A stretch of 60,909 nt of DNA from assembly GCA_024711155.1 (NCBI GenBank), contig JANJTK010000087.1, positions 1-60,909 on the forward strand. The letters run 5' to 3'. Source of the stretch: Burkholderiaceae bacterium. GTDB lineage: Bacteria; Pseudomonadota; Gammaproteobacteria; Burkholderiales; Burkholderiaceae_E. Shown here in pieces: positions 7,659-17,185 of the stretch (positions are counted from its first letter, which is position 1; each line of letters opens with the position of its first letter). The notes beneath the pieces were generated by a model. That model did no database searches and had not been told where the DNA came from. It saw only the letters and a list, made by a program, of their open reading frames with translations. The translations under genes were made by a program, and so were the position numbers.

Positions 7659-9770
7659 ATGAACGAGACGCTCGTTCCGGCGCGCGAGCTGTTCCGGGAG
7701 TTCCCGCCGACGGCCGTCATCGCGTTCTACCTGCTGGCGGCGGCGTCGCTCGCGACATTCGCGTGGGGCTGCTGGCTGCGCGTTCGCAAGTACCGGGCTG
7801 GCCGGCGTCTCGAGCCGCGCGAGCAGCCATGGCGCAGGGTGCTCAAGGCGCTCGCAGCGCTCGCAACTCAGAGCACGTTGCGAAAGCGCAATGCGTCTGT
7901 GGGCTGGGCGCATGCGCTCGTCTTCTGGGGCTTTGCGGTGCTGTTCGCAGGCACCGTGCTGATTACGCTCGACCAGGACGTGCTCGAGGTGATCGACCCG
8001 GGCCTGCAGTTCTGGAGGGGCGACTTCTATCTCGCCTTCTCATTGGCCCTCGATCTGATGGGGCTCGCCTTTCTCGCCGGGTTGGCAATGCTCGGCGTGA
8101 GGCGCTCGGTGGCGAAGCCGCCCCAACTCGATTACGCGCGGCCCGACCGCGCCCGCGACGAGTACGACCGGCTCGGTTACGTACGCGACGACCGGATATT
8201 CCTGTGGGGGCTGTTCGCGGTCGGCGTCACCGGGTTCCTGACCGAGTCGCTGCGCATCGCCGCAGACCGCCCCGCGTTCGAAGTCTGGTCGATCGTCGGA
8301 TGGCAATTGGCCAGCGCGCTCGGGCGGATCGGCATCTCGAGCGACGCGGCTGGCATGCTGCACCCGTGGGGATGGTGGCTGCACGCCGTGCTCGCACTCG
8401 GCTTCATCGCGTACATCCCGTACTCGAAGGCAATCCACATGCTCGCCGCGATGGTCAACCTGGCGTTGCGCGACCCTCTCGCTGGACGGCGGCTGCCGGC
8501 GCCCCCCGCAGCGGAGAGCGGAACAGGGTATGCGAGTCTCACCGACCTGACGTGGAAGGAATTGCTGGGGCTGGACGCCTGTACCAGGTGCGGGCGATGC
8601 CACGTGGCATGTCCGGCACGCGCCGGTGGGTGGCCGCTTTCACCGCGCGATGCGATTCTCGAGCTGCGGGAGCACGCCGAGGCGCACCTGGGCGGGCGCA
8701 GCTGGCTGCGCGAAAAGCAGGCGCGCCCCGGCACCTCCGAGGTCGCCGGCACGGTGCTGCGCGCACGCACGCTGTGGTCGTGCACGACCTGCCTGGCCTG
8801 CGTTGAGGCTTGCCCCGTCGGCGTCGAGCACGTTCCGCTTGTCGTACAGATGCGGCGCCGGCTGGTCGAAGGCGGATCGATCGACCGCAACCTCCAGCGT
8901 GCGCTCGAGCACATCGCGCAATACGGCAATTCGTTCGGCGAGCCGGCGCAGCGGCGCGCACGCTGGACCGAGGGCCTCGCATTCCAGATCAAGGACGCGC
9001 GCAGCGAACCGGTCGACGTGCTGTGGTTCGTCGGCGATCATGCGTCGTTCGATCCGGAAGCGCAGGTCGTCACGCGGGCAGCGGCGCGACTGTTCCACCG
9101 CGCGGGGCTCGATTTCGGCATCGTGTACGACGACGAGCGCAATTCCGGCAACGACGTCCGCCGGATCGGCGAGGAAGGACTGTACGAGATGCTGGTTCGG
9201 GACAACCTCGCCACTTTGGGCCGCGCGCGGTTCCGGCGCATCGTGACCACCGATCCGCACTCGTACAACACGCTCAGGTTCGAGTATCCGAGGTTCGGCG
9301 GCGCGTTCCGCGTGCTGCACGCAAGCGAGCTGCTGGCCGAGTTGATCGGAAGCGGAAAGCTGGTGCTGGATCGACGCCTGGACGTAGTCGCCACCTACCA
9401 CGATCCCTGCCATCTGTCGCGCTACGCAAGACTGACCGAGGCACCGCGCGCCCTGCTGCGGGCCCTCGGCGCAACGCTGCGCGAGATGCCGCGCAACCGC
9501 GCGAACAGCTTCTGCTGCGGCGCCGGAGGCGGACGCCTCTGGATGACAGACACCGGCACCGAAGCGCGCCCGAGCGAGCAGCGGATCGCCGAGGCGCTGG
9601 CGATCCCGGGTCTCCAGTACTTCGTCACTGCCTGCCCCAAGGACCTCAAGATGTACCGCGATGCCCTGAAGGCGAGCGGCAGCGACGGGCGAGTCGAGAT
9701 CAGGGATCTGATCGAGCTGGTCGAGATGGGCCTGGTGCCGCGGGAAGCGACTCACGCCACGCAACCCTGA
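7659..9770 (+). CDS. Membrane Fe-S oxidoreductase, putative ETF:quinone oxidoreductase (DgcB/HdrD-like)
   Basis: The 703-residue protein fuses a membrane cytochrome b-like (NarI-type) N-terminal half to a soluble Fe-S half. Several hydrophobic helices lie between residues 15 and 270. Two 4Fe-4S motifs follow, CTRCGRCHVACP near 308 and CTTCLACVEACP near 375. The C-terminal half carries CCG/HdrD-type motifs: TTDPHSYNTL near 530, HDPCHLSRY near 581 and FCCGAGGGRLWM near 618. Proteins of this architecture next to etfBA are proposed to pass ETF electrons into the membrane quinone pool. That context is present here, so the same role is likely. The ATG at 7659 lacks an obvious ribosome site; an upstream in-frame start at 7569 adds unrelated sequence. 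Confidence 0.87.
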   Translation: MNETLVPARELFREFPPTAVIAFYLLAAASLATFAWGCWLRVRKYRAGRRLEPREQPWRRVLKALAALATQSTLRKRNASVGWAHALVFWGFAVLFAGTVLITLDQDVLEVIDPGLQFWRGDFYLAFSLALDLMGLAFLAGLAMLGVRRSVAKPPQLDYARPDRARDEYDRLGYVRDDRIFLWGLFAVGVTGFLTESLRIAADRPAFEVWSIVGWQLASALGRIGISSDAAGMLHPWGWWLHAVLALGFIAYIPYSKAIHMLAAMVNLALRDPLAGRRLPAPPAAESGTGYASLTDLTWKELLGLDACTRCGRCHVACPARAGGWPLSPRDAILELREHAEAHLGGRSWLREKQARPGTSEVAGTVLRARTLWSCTTCLACVEACPVGVEHVPLVVQMRRRLVEGGSIDRNLQRALEHIAQYGNSFGEPAQRRARWTEGLAFQIKDARSEPVDVLWFVGDHASFDPEAQVVTRAAARLFHRAGLDFGIVYDDERNSGNDVRRIGEEGLYEMLVRDNLATLGRARFRRIVTTDPHSYNTLRFEYPRFGGAFRVLHASELLAELIGSGKLVLDRRLDVVATYHDPCHLSRYARLTEAPRALLRALGATLREMPRNRANSFCCGAGGGRLWMTDTGTEARPSEQRIAEALAIPGLQYFVTACPKDLKMYRDALKASGSDGRVEIRDLIELVEMGLVPREATHATQP

Positions 9771-9796
9771 ATCCTGCGAATGGGGGCGCATACGCC

Positions 9797-12175
9797 ATGG
9801 AACCACGAAAGCACTCGAACGGCATCGGCTCCGCAGTCCGACGCACGGAGGATGCGCGCTTCCTCACCGGCCGCGGGCGCTACGTAGCCGACGCGGACGT
9901 CCCGGGGCAGACGCACGCTGTCTTCGTGCGCTCGCCGCATTCGCACGCCGCGATCCTCAGGATCGATTCGTCGGCGGCGCTCCGTGTGCCCGGAGTGATT
10001 GCGGTGTACACCGGCGAGGAGATCCGTGCCGAGGGCGTTGGCGTGCTGGAGATCGACCTCGTCGCGCGTGATCACGAGGGTCGATCGATGGTCGCGCCGG
10101 CTCGCCGCGCGCTCGCCGTCGAGCGCGTGCGCTACGTCGGCGAACCGGTGGCGATCGTGATCGCCGAGAGTGTGTACAGCGCGAAGGACGGCGCCGAGGC
10201 CGTGGAGGTCGACTACGAGGAATTGCCCGCGGCGATCGGTCTGGAGGAGGCGCTCGCCGACGGCGCGCCGCGTCTGTGGCCTGAGGCAGTGAACAACATC
10301 GCCGCCGAGGTGCACTATGGTGCGCCTGCCGCGGTCGACGCGGCGTTTGCAGGTGCGGCTCACCGCGTCTCGCTCGATCTCGTGAACAACCGCGTCGCGG
10401 TCAATCCGATCGAGCCCCGGGCGGCGATCGCGCGGTACGACGCGCTCGAGGATCGTTACCGGCTCTACGTCAGCCATCAGACTCCGTTTCCGCTGCGCAC
10501 CCAGCTCGCCGCCACGCTCGGTGTCAGCGAGCAGCGGCTGCACGTCGTGTCACCCGACGTCGGCGGCGGCTTCGGCGTGAAGGGGCCGACGTATCCGGAA
10601 GAGGCCTGCCTGCTGTGGGCAGCGCGCCGGCTGCGGCGACCGATCCGGTGGGTGTGCGAGCGTTGCGAGATGTTCTTGTCCGATGCGCAGGCGCGCGACC
10701 ACGTCACGACGATCGAGCTGGCGCTCGACGCCGAGGGCCGCTTCCTCGCCCTGCGCGTGAGAGACCTGGCCAACCTGGGCGCCTACCTGTCGAGCTACGG
10801 CGCCGGGCCGCCGCTGGTCGGACAGCGCAATCTCCTGGCCGGCGTGTACCGCACACCGCACATCGCGGGGAAGGTACGAATGGTGTTCACCAACACCGTC
10901 CCCACCGATGCCTACCGCGCACCGGGCCGGGCCGAGTGCGGCTACATGACCGAACGCGTGATCGACGTGGCGGCCCGGGAACTCGGCCTGTCGCCCGTCG
11001 AACTGCGTCGCCGCAACCTGATTCCGCCGCAGAGCATGCCGTACCGTTCGCCGACCGGCGTCCTTTACGACAGCGGCGACTTCCCGGCGGTGTTCGAAAA
11101 GGCCCTCCAGCACGCCGACTGGGCCGGCTTCGAGCAGCGGCGAGCGGAGGCGCAGCAGCGCAATCGGCTGCGCGGACTGGGCATCGCCTGCTACATCGAT
11201 CAGACCGGCATGGGACCGTCGCGCGTGCTGATCGAACGCGGCATGAAGATTCCGTCGTACGAGTCGGCGCTCGTTCGCATGAACAAGGACGGCGGCGTCA
11301 CGGTGGTGACCGGAACCCACAGCCACGGACAGGGGCTGGAGACCGCGCTCGCGCAAATCGTCGTGGAGCGACTGGGCGTGGCGCTCGCGGATGTCGAGGT
11401 ACTCCACGGCGACACGCAGGCGCTCGGCTACGGCCGCGGCACCGTGGGCGCGCGCTCGCTGCTCTCGGGCGGCGCCGCGCTCGAGGCGGCGCTTGGAAAG
11501 GTGATCGAAAAGGGCCGGCGAATCGCCGCGCACACGCTCGAATGCGCAGCGCAGGATCTCGCGTTCGAGGACGGCCGCTACACCATCCGTGGCACCGATC
11601 GCACGGTTTCGCTTGGCGAGGTGGCACGCCAGGCGTACTTTCCCGGCGATTTCCCGATCGAGGAACTCGAGCCCGGTCTCGAGGATACCGCGTACTGGGA
11701 TCCCAAGGCGGTCGCCTTCCCCAACGGATGCCACGTGTGCGAGGTCGAGATCGATCCTGACACCGGGGTGCTGACCGTCGCCAGCTACGCCTGCGTCGAC
11801 GACTTCGGCAACATCGTCAATCCGCTGATCGTCTCCGGCCAGGTGCACGGCGGCGTCGCGCAGGGCTTGGGCCAGGCGCTCCTCGAGCAGTGTCACTACG
11901 AGTCGACCAGCGGTCAACTGCTCACCGGCTCTCTGATGGACTACTGCCTGCCGCGCGCCGACAACCTTCCGTCGTTCAGCGACGCGACGGTGTCCGGCCA
12001 GCCATGCACGACCAATCCGCTAGGCGTCAAGGGTTGCGGCGAAGTCGGCACCATCGGCGCGCCACCTGCCCTGGTGAACGCGGTGGTCGATGCGCTTCGA
12101 CCGTTCGGCGTGCGTCACGTCGATATGCCGGTGACAGCGGAAAAGCTCTGGCGGTTGATGCGCGCCGGTGCCTGA
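9797..12175 (+). CDS. Xanthine dehydrogenase-family molybdopterin-binding subunit (CoxL-like large subunit)
   Basis: This is the 792-residue molybdenum-cofactor subunit of a hydroxylase of the xanthine oxidase family. It opens with GIGSAVRRTEDARFLTGRG, typical of CoxL-type subunits. The active-site loop AYRAPGRAE lies near residue 372, and the catalytic glutamate sits in GCGEVGTIGAP near 749. The loop is not the AYXCSFR of true aerobic CO dehydrogenase, so CO is not the likely substrate; an aromatic, heterocyclic or acyl substrate is more probable. It begins 26 bases after the Fe-S oxidoreductase gene. The usual FAD (medium) and 2Fe-2S (small) subunit genes are absent on both sides, which is unusual. 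Confidence 0.9.
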   Translation: MEPRKHSNGIGSAVRRTEDARFLTGRGRYVADADVPGQTHAVFVRSPHSHAAILRIDSSAALRVPGVIAVYTGEEIRAEGVGVLEIDLVARDHEGRSMVAPARRALAVERVRYVGEPVAIVIAESVYSAKDGAEAVEVDYEELPAAIGLEEALADGAPRLWPEAVNNIAAEVHYGAPAAVDAAFAGAAHRVSLDLVNNRVAVNPIEPRAAIARYDALEDRYRLYVSHQTPFPLRTQLAATLGVSEQRLHVVSPDVGGGFGVKGPTYPEEACLLWAARRLRRPIRWVCERCEMFLSDAQARDHVTTIELALDAEGRFLALRVRDLANLGAYLSSYGAGPPLVGQRNLLAGVYRTPHIAGKVRMVFTNTVPTDAYRAPGRAECGYMTERVIDVAARELGLSPVELRRRNLIPPQSMPYRSPTGVLYDSGDFPAVFEKALQHADWAGFEQRRAEAQQRNRLRGLGIACYIDQTGMGPSRVLIERGMKIPSYESALVRMNKDGGVTVVTGTHSHGQGLETALAQIVVERLGVALADVEVLHGDTQALGYGRGTVGARSLLSGGAALEAALGKVIEKGRRIAAHTLECAAQDLAFEDGRYTIRGTDRTVSLGEVARQAYFPGDFPIEELEPGLEDTAYWDPKAVAFPNGCHVCEVEIDPDTGVLTVASYACVDDFGNIVNPLIVSGQVHGGVAQGLGQALLEQCHYESTSGQLLTGSLMDYCLPRADNLPSFSDATVSGQPCTTNPLGVKGCGEVGTIGAPPALVNAVVDALRPFGVRHVDMPVTAEKLWRLMRAGA

Positions 12176-12220
12176 GCACGATACGACCCGCCGGCAAGCC
12201 GGGCATGATTCAGACCTTTC

Positions 12221-13561
12221 TCACCAGGCCCAGTCCATCCACAGTTGCGCGAAATCGTCGCGCTGAGAGTCGTGGCGCCAGCGGTTCCAGGCGGCGCCGA
12301 CGCGTGCGCCGCCCAGCGGCACCATGAGCGCGAGCGCCGCGCCGCGCAGTTCGGCGCCGGGACGATGCAGCTGCGCCCCCGGCAGCGCGCGCCCGCGGTG
12401 CAGCGCCATCACGACGCTCGCACGCGCGCTGTCGACGATCGCGCCGACGCTGCGCAACTCGGCGTCGCCGCCGACCGGATGTCCGAGCACCTGGCCGTGA
12501 TGCGTGTAGCCCTGCGCGAACATATGGTGCCGATAGGCGCCCGGCTGGTGGGCCGAGTAGGCGTGCTTCATGCCGGTGTCGGACCATTCGGCGAAGACGC
12601 GCCAGGTGGCGCCGGGCAACCCGAAGTGGCGCGCGGACGCCCAGCGTCCGCCCGCTTCCGCTCCCGCCGTCACGAGGAACTTGTAGGGCATGTGGCCAGC
12701 CTCGTCCTCGCCGATCGCCTGCCCGTAGACGGCGGCGGACCACCCTGACGGCCAGTGCACACCATAGCGGATGTCGTATCCGGCGAGCTGGTTCCCGGGC
12801 TCGAGCGCCCGGTTCCCCGGGTCGTAGTTGTCGCGGCCAACGAGCGCGCGCGCGAAGCTGCCCAGGCTCTCGTCGCGCCCCTTGCCGCCCCACTGCATCG
12901 TGCGCGACAGGCCCAGTTCGAGCCCGCGCGCGGGTTGCACGGTGACGCGCATGCCGACCAGCCACGGCCGCTCGGGCTGCCGGTGCGCGGCCAGCCCGCC
13001 GACGAAGAGGTCTGCGCTCCACGGCCCGAGCCAGCTGAGCCAGCGCGACTCGAACGCGCGATCGTCGCCCTTGCGCCAGCCGAGCGCGGCGAGCGGGGGA
13101 GTCGCGCCGTCGAGCACGAGGCTGCCGACCCACGCCGGGCCCCAGTGGCGTCGCTCCTGCGACATGTAGAGGCGGCCCGGGCCGAGCACCCGGCTCACTT
13201 CGGTGCCCTCCAGGCTCAGCCGCGGCAGTCCGGTGCCTGCGCGCACGTTGCTCAGCGCCGCCCCCAGGCGGACTCGCCAGCCGTCGCCGTCGTCCGCGAG
13301 CGTGCGGACCGCGCGCAGGCCGATGCCGGTGGCGCCCGCGTCGAGCACCGGCCCGGACAGGCGATGGTTCGCGCCGGCCCACCCGCGCACTCCGTCGAAG
13401 ACCGGCGCCGATTGCGCAACCGCCGACGGCACGCCGCGTCCCTGCGCGAGCGAGCGATGGCGCTCGAGCAGCCAGTCGACCGGCGGTGCAGCCCACGCCG
13501 CGCATGCATTCAACGCTGCCGCGACGACGCCCATCCGGCGCAGCAATCGGTCGGTCCTCAT
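12221..13561 (-). CDS. Capsule assembly Wzi family outer-membrane protein
   Basis: A 446-residue secreted protein with signal peptide (basic start MRTDRLLRRMG, hydrophobic core, cleavage probably after AWA near residue 27). The mature part is rich in alternating beta-strand patterns with aromatic residues, ends in W-x-W (MDWAW), and contains MSQERRHWGPAW and GYDIRYGVHW, matching the Wzi/capsule-assembly beta-barrel family. Wzi anchors capsular polysaccharide at the outer membrane. No polysaccharide synthesis or export genes are nearby, so it stands alone. It converges with the molybdopterin subunit gene and diverges from the lyase gene. Family is probable; role in capsule here is not shown. 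Confidence 0.75.
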   Translation of the reverse strand: MRTDRLLRRMGVVAAALNACAAWAAPPVDWLLERHRSLAQGRGVPSAVAQSAPVFDGVRGWAGANHRLSGPVLDAGATGIGLRAVRTLADDGDGWRVRLGAALSNVRAGTGLPRLSLEGTEVSRVLGPGRLYMSQERRHWGPAWVGSLVLDGATPPLAALGWRKGDDRAFESRWLSWLGPWSADLFVGGLAAHRQPERPWLVGMRVTVQPARGLELGLSRTMQWGGKGRDESLGSFARALVGRDNYDPGNRALEPGNQLAGYDIRYGVHWPSGWSAAVYGQAIGEDEAGHMPYKFLVTAGAEAGGRWASARHFGLPGATWRVFAEWSDTGMKHAYSAHQPGAYRHHMFAQGYTHHGQVLGHPVGGDAELRSVGAIVDSARASVVMALHRGRALPGAQLHRPGAELRGAALALMVPLGGARVGAAWNRWRHDSQRDDFAQLWMDWAW

Positions 13562-13738
13562 GGAGTGCGAACCTCCTGTCGAGCCCATGGTGCTGTGGGG
13601 CGTCGATCCGGGTCAAGCAGATCGTCACGCCTTCGCCACGGTTTCCCGGAGCGACGCCGCCGGCACCGCCGTTTGACGCGCGCCGCCCGCTCTGCCAGAT
13701 TCCAGTCGATCGTCGACTTTCGGGCGGAGCCTTCCACG

Positions 13739-14767
13739 ATGACGCCGCACCCCTCCGTGGCCCTCTTCGAGGGCGAGAAGCCGCTGCCTTCGCTCGTCGC
13801 CTGCGAACACTTCGCCGGCAGCCGCAAGCTGATCGACAAGGCGTTCGCGCTGCAGGCCGGGTTCGGCCCGGTGTTCGACGTGACCTGCGACTGCGAGGAC
13901 GGCGCCGCCGCGGGCGAGGAGGCGGTTCACGTGCGCATGGTCGCGCAATGCATCGCGTCGGATGCGAACGTGCACGGCATGGCCGGCGCGCGCGTGCACG
14001 ATCCGTCCACGCGGTTCTGGCGCGACGAGATCGACGTGCTGGTGGGCGCCGCCGGGGACCGCATCGCCTACGTGACGCTGCCCAAGTGCACCTCGGTCGG
14101 CGACGCCGAAGCGATGATCGACTACCTGCGCAGTCGCGAAGCGGCCGCGGGGCTGGCGCGCGGCATCCCGGTGCACGTGCTCGTCGAGACGCACGGCGCG
14201 CTGCGCGACGCGCACCGGATCGCCGCGCTGCCGGGCGTGCAGACGCTGGACTTCGGGCTGATGGACTTCGTGAGCGCGCACCAGGGCGCGATCGGCTTCG
14301 AGGCCATGCGCAGTCCCGGCCAGTTCGAGCACCCGCTGGTCGTGCGCGCGAAGACCGAGACCGTGGCAGCCGCGCTCGCGCACGGCGTGATCCCGTCGCA
14401 CAACGTGTCGCTGACGCTGCGCGACCCCGAGGCGACCCGCGCCGACGCGCACCGCGCGCGCCGCGAGTTCGGGTTCCTGCGCATGTGGAGCGTGCATCCG
14501 GACCAGATCCGCCCGATCGTCGAGGCAATGCGGCCTTCGATGTCGGAGGCCGGGCTCGCCGGCGAAGTGCTGCTGGCGGCGCAGGCGGCGAACTGGGGAC
14601 CGGTGCGGCACGACGACACGCTGCACGACCGCGCCACCTATCGCTACTTCTGGAGCGTGCTGCAGGCCGCGCACCGCGGCGGCTTGCCGGTGCGCGAGGA
14701 GGTGCTCTCGGCGTTCTTCGCGTCGACCGGGCACGACACGACCCCGGGCGGGCCGGACGCGCGATGA
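13739..14767 (+). CDS. HpcH/HpaI aldolase / CitE-like acyl-CoA lyase family protein
   Basis: A 342-residue protein of the citrate lyase beta/malyl-CoA lyase superfamily, which cleaves or condenses C-C bonds next to a CoA thioester or 2-oxoacid with Mg2+. Visible motifs are the acidic CDCEDGAAAGEE near residue 50, RVHDPSTRFW, TLPKCTSVGDAE, and VETHGALRDAH, fitting the TIM-barrel metal and substrate sites; a late WSVHPDQIRPI matches the conserved C-terminal hinge of CitE relatives. The start at 13739 begins the recognisable homology. It is coupled to the next gene by an ATGA overlap, although the two products have no evident shared chemistry. The precise substrate (malyl-, methylmalyl- or citramalyl-CoA) cannot be assigned. 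Confidence 0.82.
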   Translation: MTPHPSVALFEGEKPLPSLVACEHFAGSRKLIDKAFALQAGFGPVFDVTCDCEDGAAAGEEAVHVRMVAQCIASDANVHGMAGARVHDPSTRFWRDEIDVLVGAAGDRIAYVTLPKCTSVGDAEAMIDYLRSREAAAGLARGIPVHVLVETHGALRDAHRIAALPGVQTLDFGLMDFVSAHQGAIGFEAMRSPGQFEHPLVVRAKTETVAAALAHGVIPSHNVSLTLRDPEATRADAHRARREFGFLRMWSVHPDQIRPIVEAMRPSMSEAGLAGEVLLAAQAANWGPVRHDDTLHDRATYRYFWSVLQAAHRGGLPVREEVLSAFFASTGHDTTPGGPDAR

Positions 14768-15405
14768 ACGCGGACGCACCGGCGCAGTGGCTCCTGGCGG
14801 CCATCGAGATCGCCGGAACACTCGCGTTCGCGCTGTCGGGGCTGATCGCCGCGTCGCGCAAGCGGATGGACCTGGTCGGCGTGGCCGCCGTCAGCTTCGT
14901 CGCCGCCTTCGGCGGCGGCACGCTGCGCGACCTGCTGCTCGACCGCCGGCCGTTCTTCTGGGTGCTGCACAGCGAGTACGTGTGGGTCGTACTTGCGCTC
15001 GGCGTGGCCGGCGCGCTGGGACTGCGCGCGGCGCACCTCTCGCCGTCGACGCGGCCGATGCTGGTCGCCGACGCGCTCGGTCTCGGGCTCTTCAGCGCCT
15101 CGGGCGCGGGAATGGCCTGGGAGATGGGGCAACCCGCCATCGTCTGCGCCTTGATGGGCGTCGTGACCGGGGTGTTCGGCGGCGTGATGCGCGACCTCCT
15201 GTGCAACGAAGTTCCCGCGATCTTCCACGACCACCGCCCCTACGCGGTCTGCTCGTTCGCCGGCGCCTGGGCGTTCCTCGGGGTGGCGCAGTGGGCCGGC
15301 CCCGACTGGCGCGCGCTCGCCTCCGGCATCGTCGTCACGGCCGGCCTGAGGCTGGCCGCGCTCGCTTTCGACTGGCGGGTTCCGGGGCGACGCGGAGACG
15401 GGTGA
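14764..15405 (+). CDS. TRIC cation channel / UPF0126 family membrane protein
   Basis: A 213-residue inner-membrane protein made of two similar three-helix halves. Each half carries the family's glycine-rich turn, AFGGGTLRDLLLD near residue 52 and VFGGVMRDLLCNEVP near 138. Bacterial members (YadS/YicG type) resemble trimeric intracellular cation channels and some are linked to glycine uptake; the exact role is unsettled. Its ATG overlaps the lyase stop by ATGA, implying co-translation. Length and helix count are normal for the family. Confidence 0.88.
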   Translation: MNADAPAQWLLAAIEIAGTLAFALSGLIAASRKRMDLVGVAAVSFVAAFGGGTLRDLLLDRRPFFWVLHSEYVWVVLALGVAGALGLRAAHLSPSTRPMLVADALGLGLFSASGAGMAWEMGQPAIVCALMGVVTGVFGGVMRDLLCNEVPAIFHDHRPYAVCSFAGAWAFLGVAQWAGPDWRALASGIVVTAGLRLAALAFDWRVPGRRGDG

Positions 15406-15435
15406 CTGGCACGCTCGCCGACCCGCCGCGCTCCG

Positions 15436-17084
15436 TCAACGTTCGCCAGGGTGCGAAAGCACGAAGTCCCGGACCAGCGCGCCGATCCGCGGCTGCTCGA
15501 GCGCGATCAGCAGGTGGCCGCCCCGATCGAACGGCACCAGCCTGGCACCGGTGATCTTCGCGGCCGCGTACTCGGCGTTGCGATACAGCTGCAGCGCGTC
15601 GTCCCTGGCGTGCACCACAAGCGTCGGCGCACGGATCGCGACGATCCGCTCGTTCGGCAGCGCGGCGCGGTTGTCGAGCGCGACGCCCGCGGAACGCGGC
15701 GCGACGGGGTTCATGCCGTCGACGACGGCGTCGACGAGCGAGCGCTGCCCGGCACCCGCCCCCGGGTCGCCTCCTCGCCGGCACCCATGAGTCGCAGCAG
15801 GCGCTGGCGGGCGAATCGCGTCGCGGCCCAATACAGCACATCGTGACGGAAGATCGCGGTCAGCGCGTCGCCGCGGACGTTCGCGCCGGCCTGCGCGGCG
15901 TCGGTCGACGAGGCGACACCGGCTGAGAGCAGCGTCAGCGAAAGCACGCGCTCCGGATACATCGCCGTGAAGAGCAGCGCCGACGGCGCGCCGTGCGACA
16001 TGGCCACGACCGCCACCCGCTCGATGCGGAGCCGATCGAGCAGGTGCGCGTATGCGCGCGCCTGCATCTCGAAGGTGGCGCCCTCGGGAAGCGCCGAGCG
16101 CAGGTAGCCGAAGCGCGACGGCGCGATCCAGTCGAAATCGGTCCCGAGCAGAGCGCGCGCGACGAGGGCGCCCTGGTCCCATCCGCCGCCGCTGCCGTGG
16201 ACGACGAGCACCGGCAGGCCCACGCCACCGCGCGCGAACTCGATCGCCCCGAACGGTGATGCGACGACGACACTGCCGCCCTCGAGGCGGCCGTACGCGC
16301 GGCGCATGTCGAACGCGAACGTGCCCGCAACGGCGAGTACGACGACCAGCGCCAGCCCCGCGAACGAGTAGCCGATCTGGAGGCGCAAGCGCCGACGCGC
16401 CTTCGCTCGCTGCGGCGCCCGGACCTGATCGACCGCCCCCTCGCGCCGCAGCACGACGGCCAGCACGGCGAGCCAGGACTGGTGCGCGTACCAGAACACG
16501 CGTTCCTTCAGGCCGAGCCAGGGCGTGGACTGCCCTGCCTCGATGCGCCCGGCCTCCAATCCGCCCCACGCAGCGAAGACCAGCACGACGACGACGGTTG
16601 CGATCGTGTAGCGGCGAAAACGCGGCCGCAGGGCAGCGGCGGCCAACCCCATCGCCGACAGCAACAGCGTCATCGCGACCATCCCCTCGCCCAGGTGCAG
16701 CGCGCCCGCGAGGCCCTGCGCGGTGCCGCGCGGCCGCATCGGCACGAACTGGCCGACCGTCAGCGCGAGGACTGCATACGCGACCAGGAGCGTCCCGGCC
16801 ATGTGCAGGCGGCGCCGATCACGGGCCGCGCGCCGCACGGCGACGCCGAATGCGAGCGCCAGCAGATACGCCAGCAGCAGCAGCGCCGAAAAGGGTGCGC
16901 GCGACGGCGCCCCGATCGCGCCGAGCTCGCTGATCGCCTGGTCGCGGAAGCTGTAGGCGCCCCACGCCACGCCACCGAGCGCGTCGGCCAGCGCGTAGAC
17001 CAGCGGCGACAGCACGCCGCACACGAGCAGGGTCCGGTTCGACAGCATCGACACGGAGGTCCGAAACGACCCGCCGGTGCGCAT
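15436..17084 (-). pseudogene. DUF998 membrane domain-alpha/beta hydrolase fusion, interrupted by a frameshift
   Basis: The first frame (17084 down to about 15765) encodes a DUF998-like region with several membrane helices, then an alpha/beta hydrolase core with VVHGSGGGWDQGA and the nucleophile motif AMSHGAPSA. This frame stops at 15711 after a junk-like serine/threonine tail. The missing hydrolase end continues in another frame to 15436, with TLVVHARDDALQLY (acid residue) and DRGGHLLIAL (catalytic histidine). The switch maps to a run of five C on the plus strand at 15759-15763; one added base restores a continuous protein of about 549 residues. As read, Ser is separated from Asp and His, so neither piece would work. 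A sequencing or assembly indel is as likely as a true pseudogene. An internal start at 17048 is possible. Confidence 0.8.
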
Positions 17085-17185
17085 GCCAGCGCTCGCGCAT
17101 CGACCGGTCGCTCATGATGGTGCACCCCGTCGCTCGACATGGCAATGCCGCACGCCGTTACGCGGTCACGCCGCTTACGCCGCGC

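Noticed and set aside
9797-12175. Aerobic carbon monoxide dehydrogenase large subunit
   Set aside because: The active-site loop is AYRAPGRAE and not AYXCSFR, and coxM/coxS are absent.
12176-12220. Short CCGGC/GCCGG inverted repeat between convergent genes as terminator
   Set aside because: Loop of only two bases and a 5-base stem; not distinguishable from chance in GC-rich DNA.
12210-15206. A 998-codon minus-strand frame antisense to the CitE-like lyase and TRIC genes
   Set aside because: Arg/Ser-rich low-complexity translation opposite well-supported genes; the Wzi frame explains the same strand better.
15711-17084. Intact stand-alone DUF998-hydrolase gene ending at 15711
   Set aside because: The last ~15 residues are a Ser/Thr-rich frameshift product and the catalytic His is missing; the proper end is in another frame to 15436.
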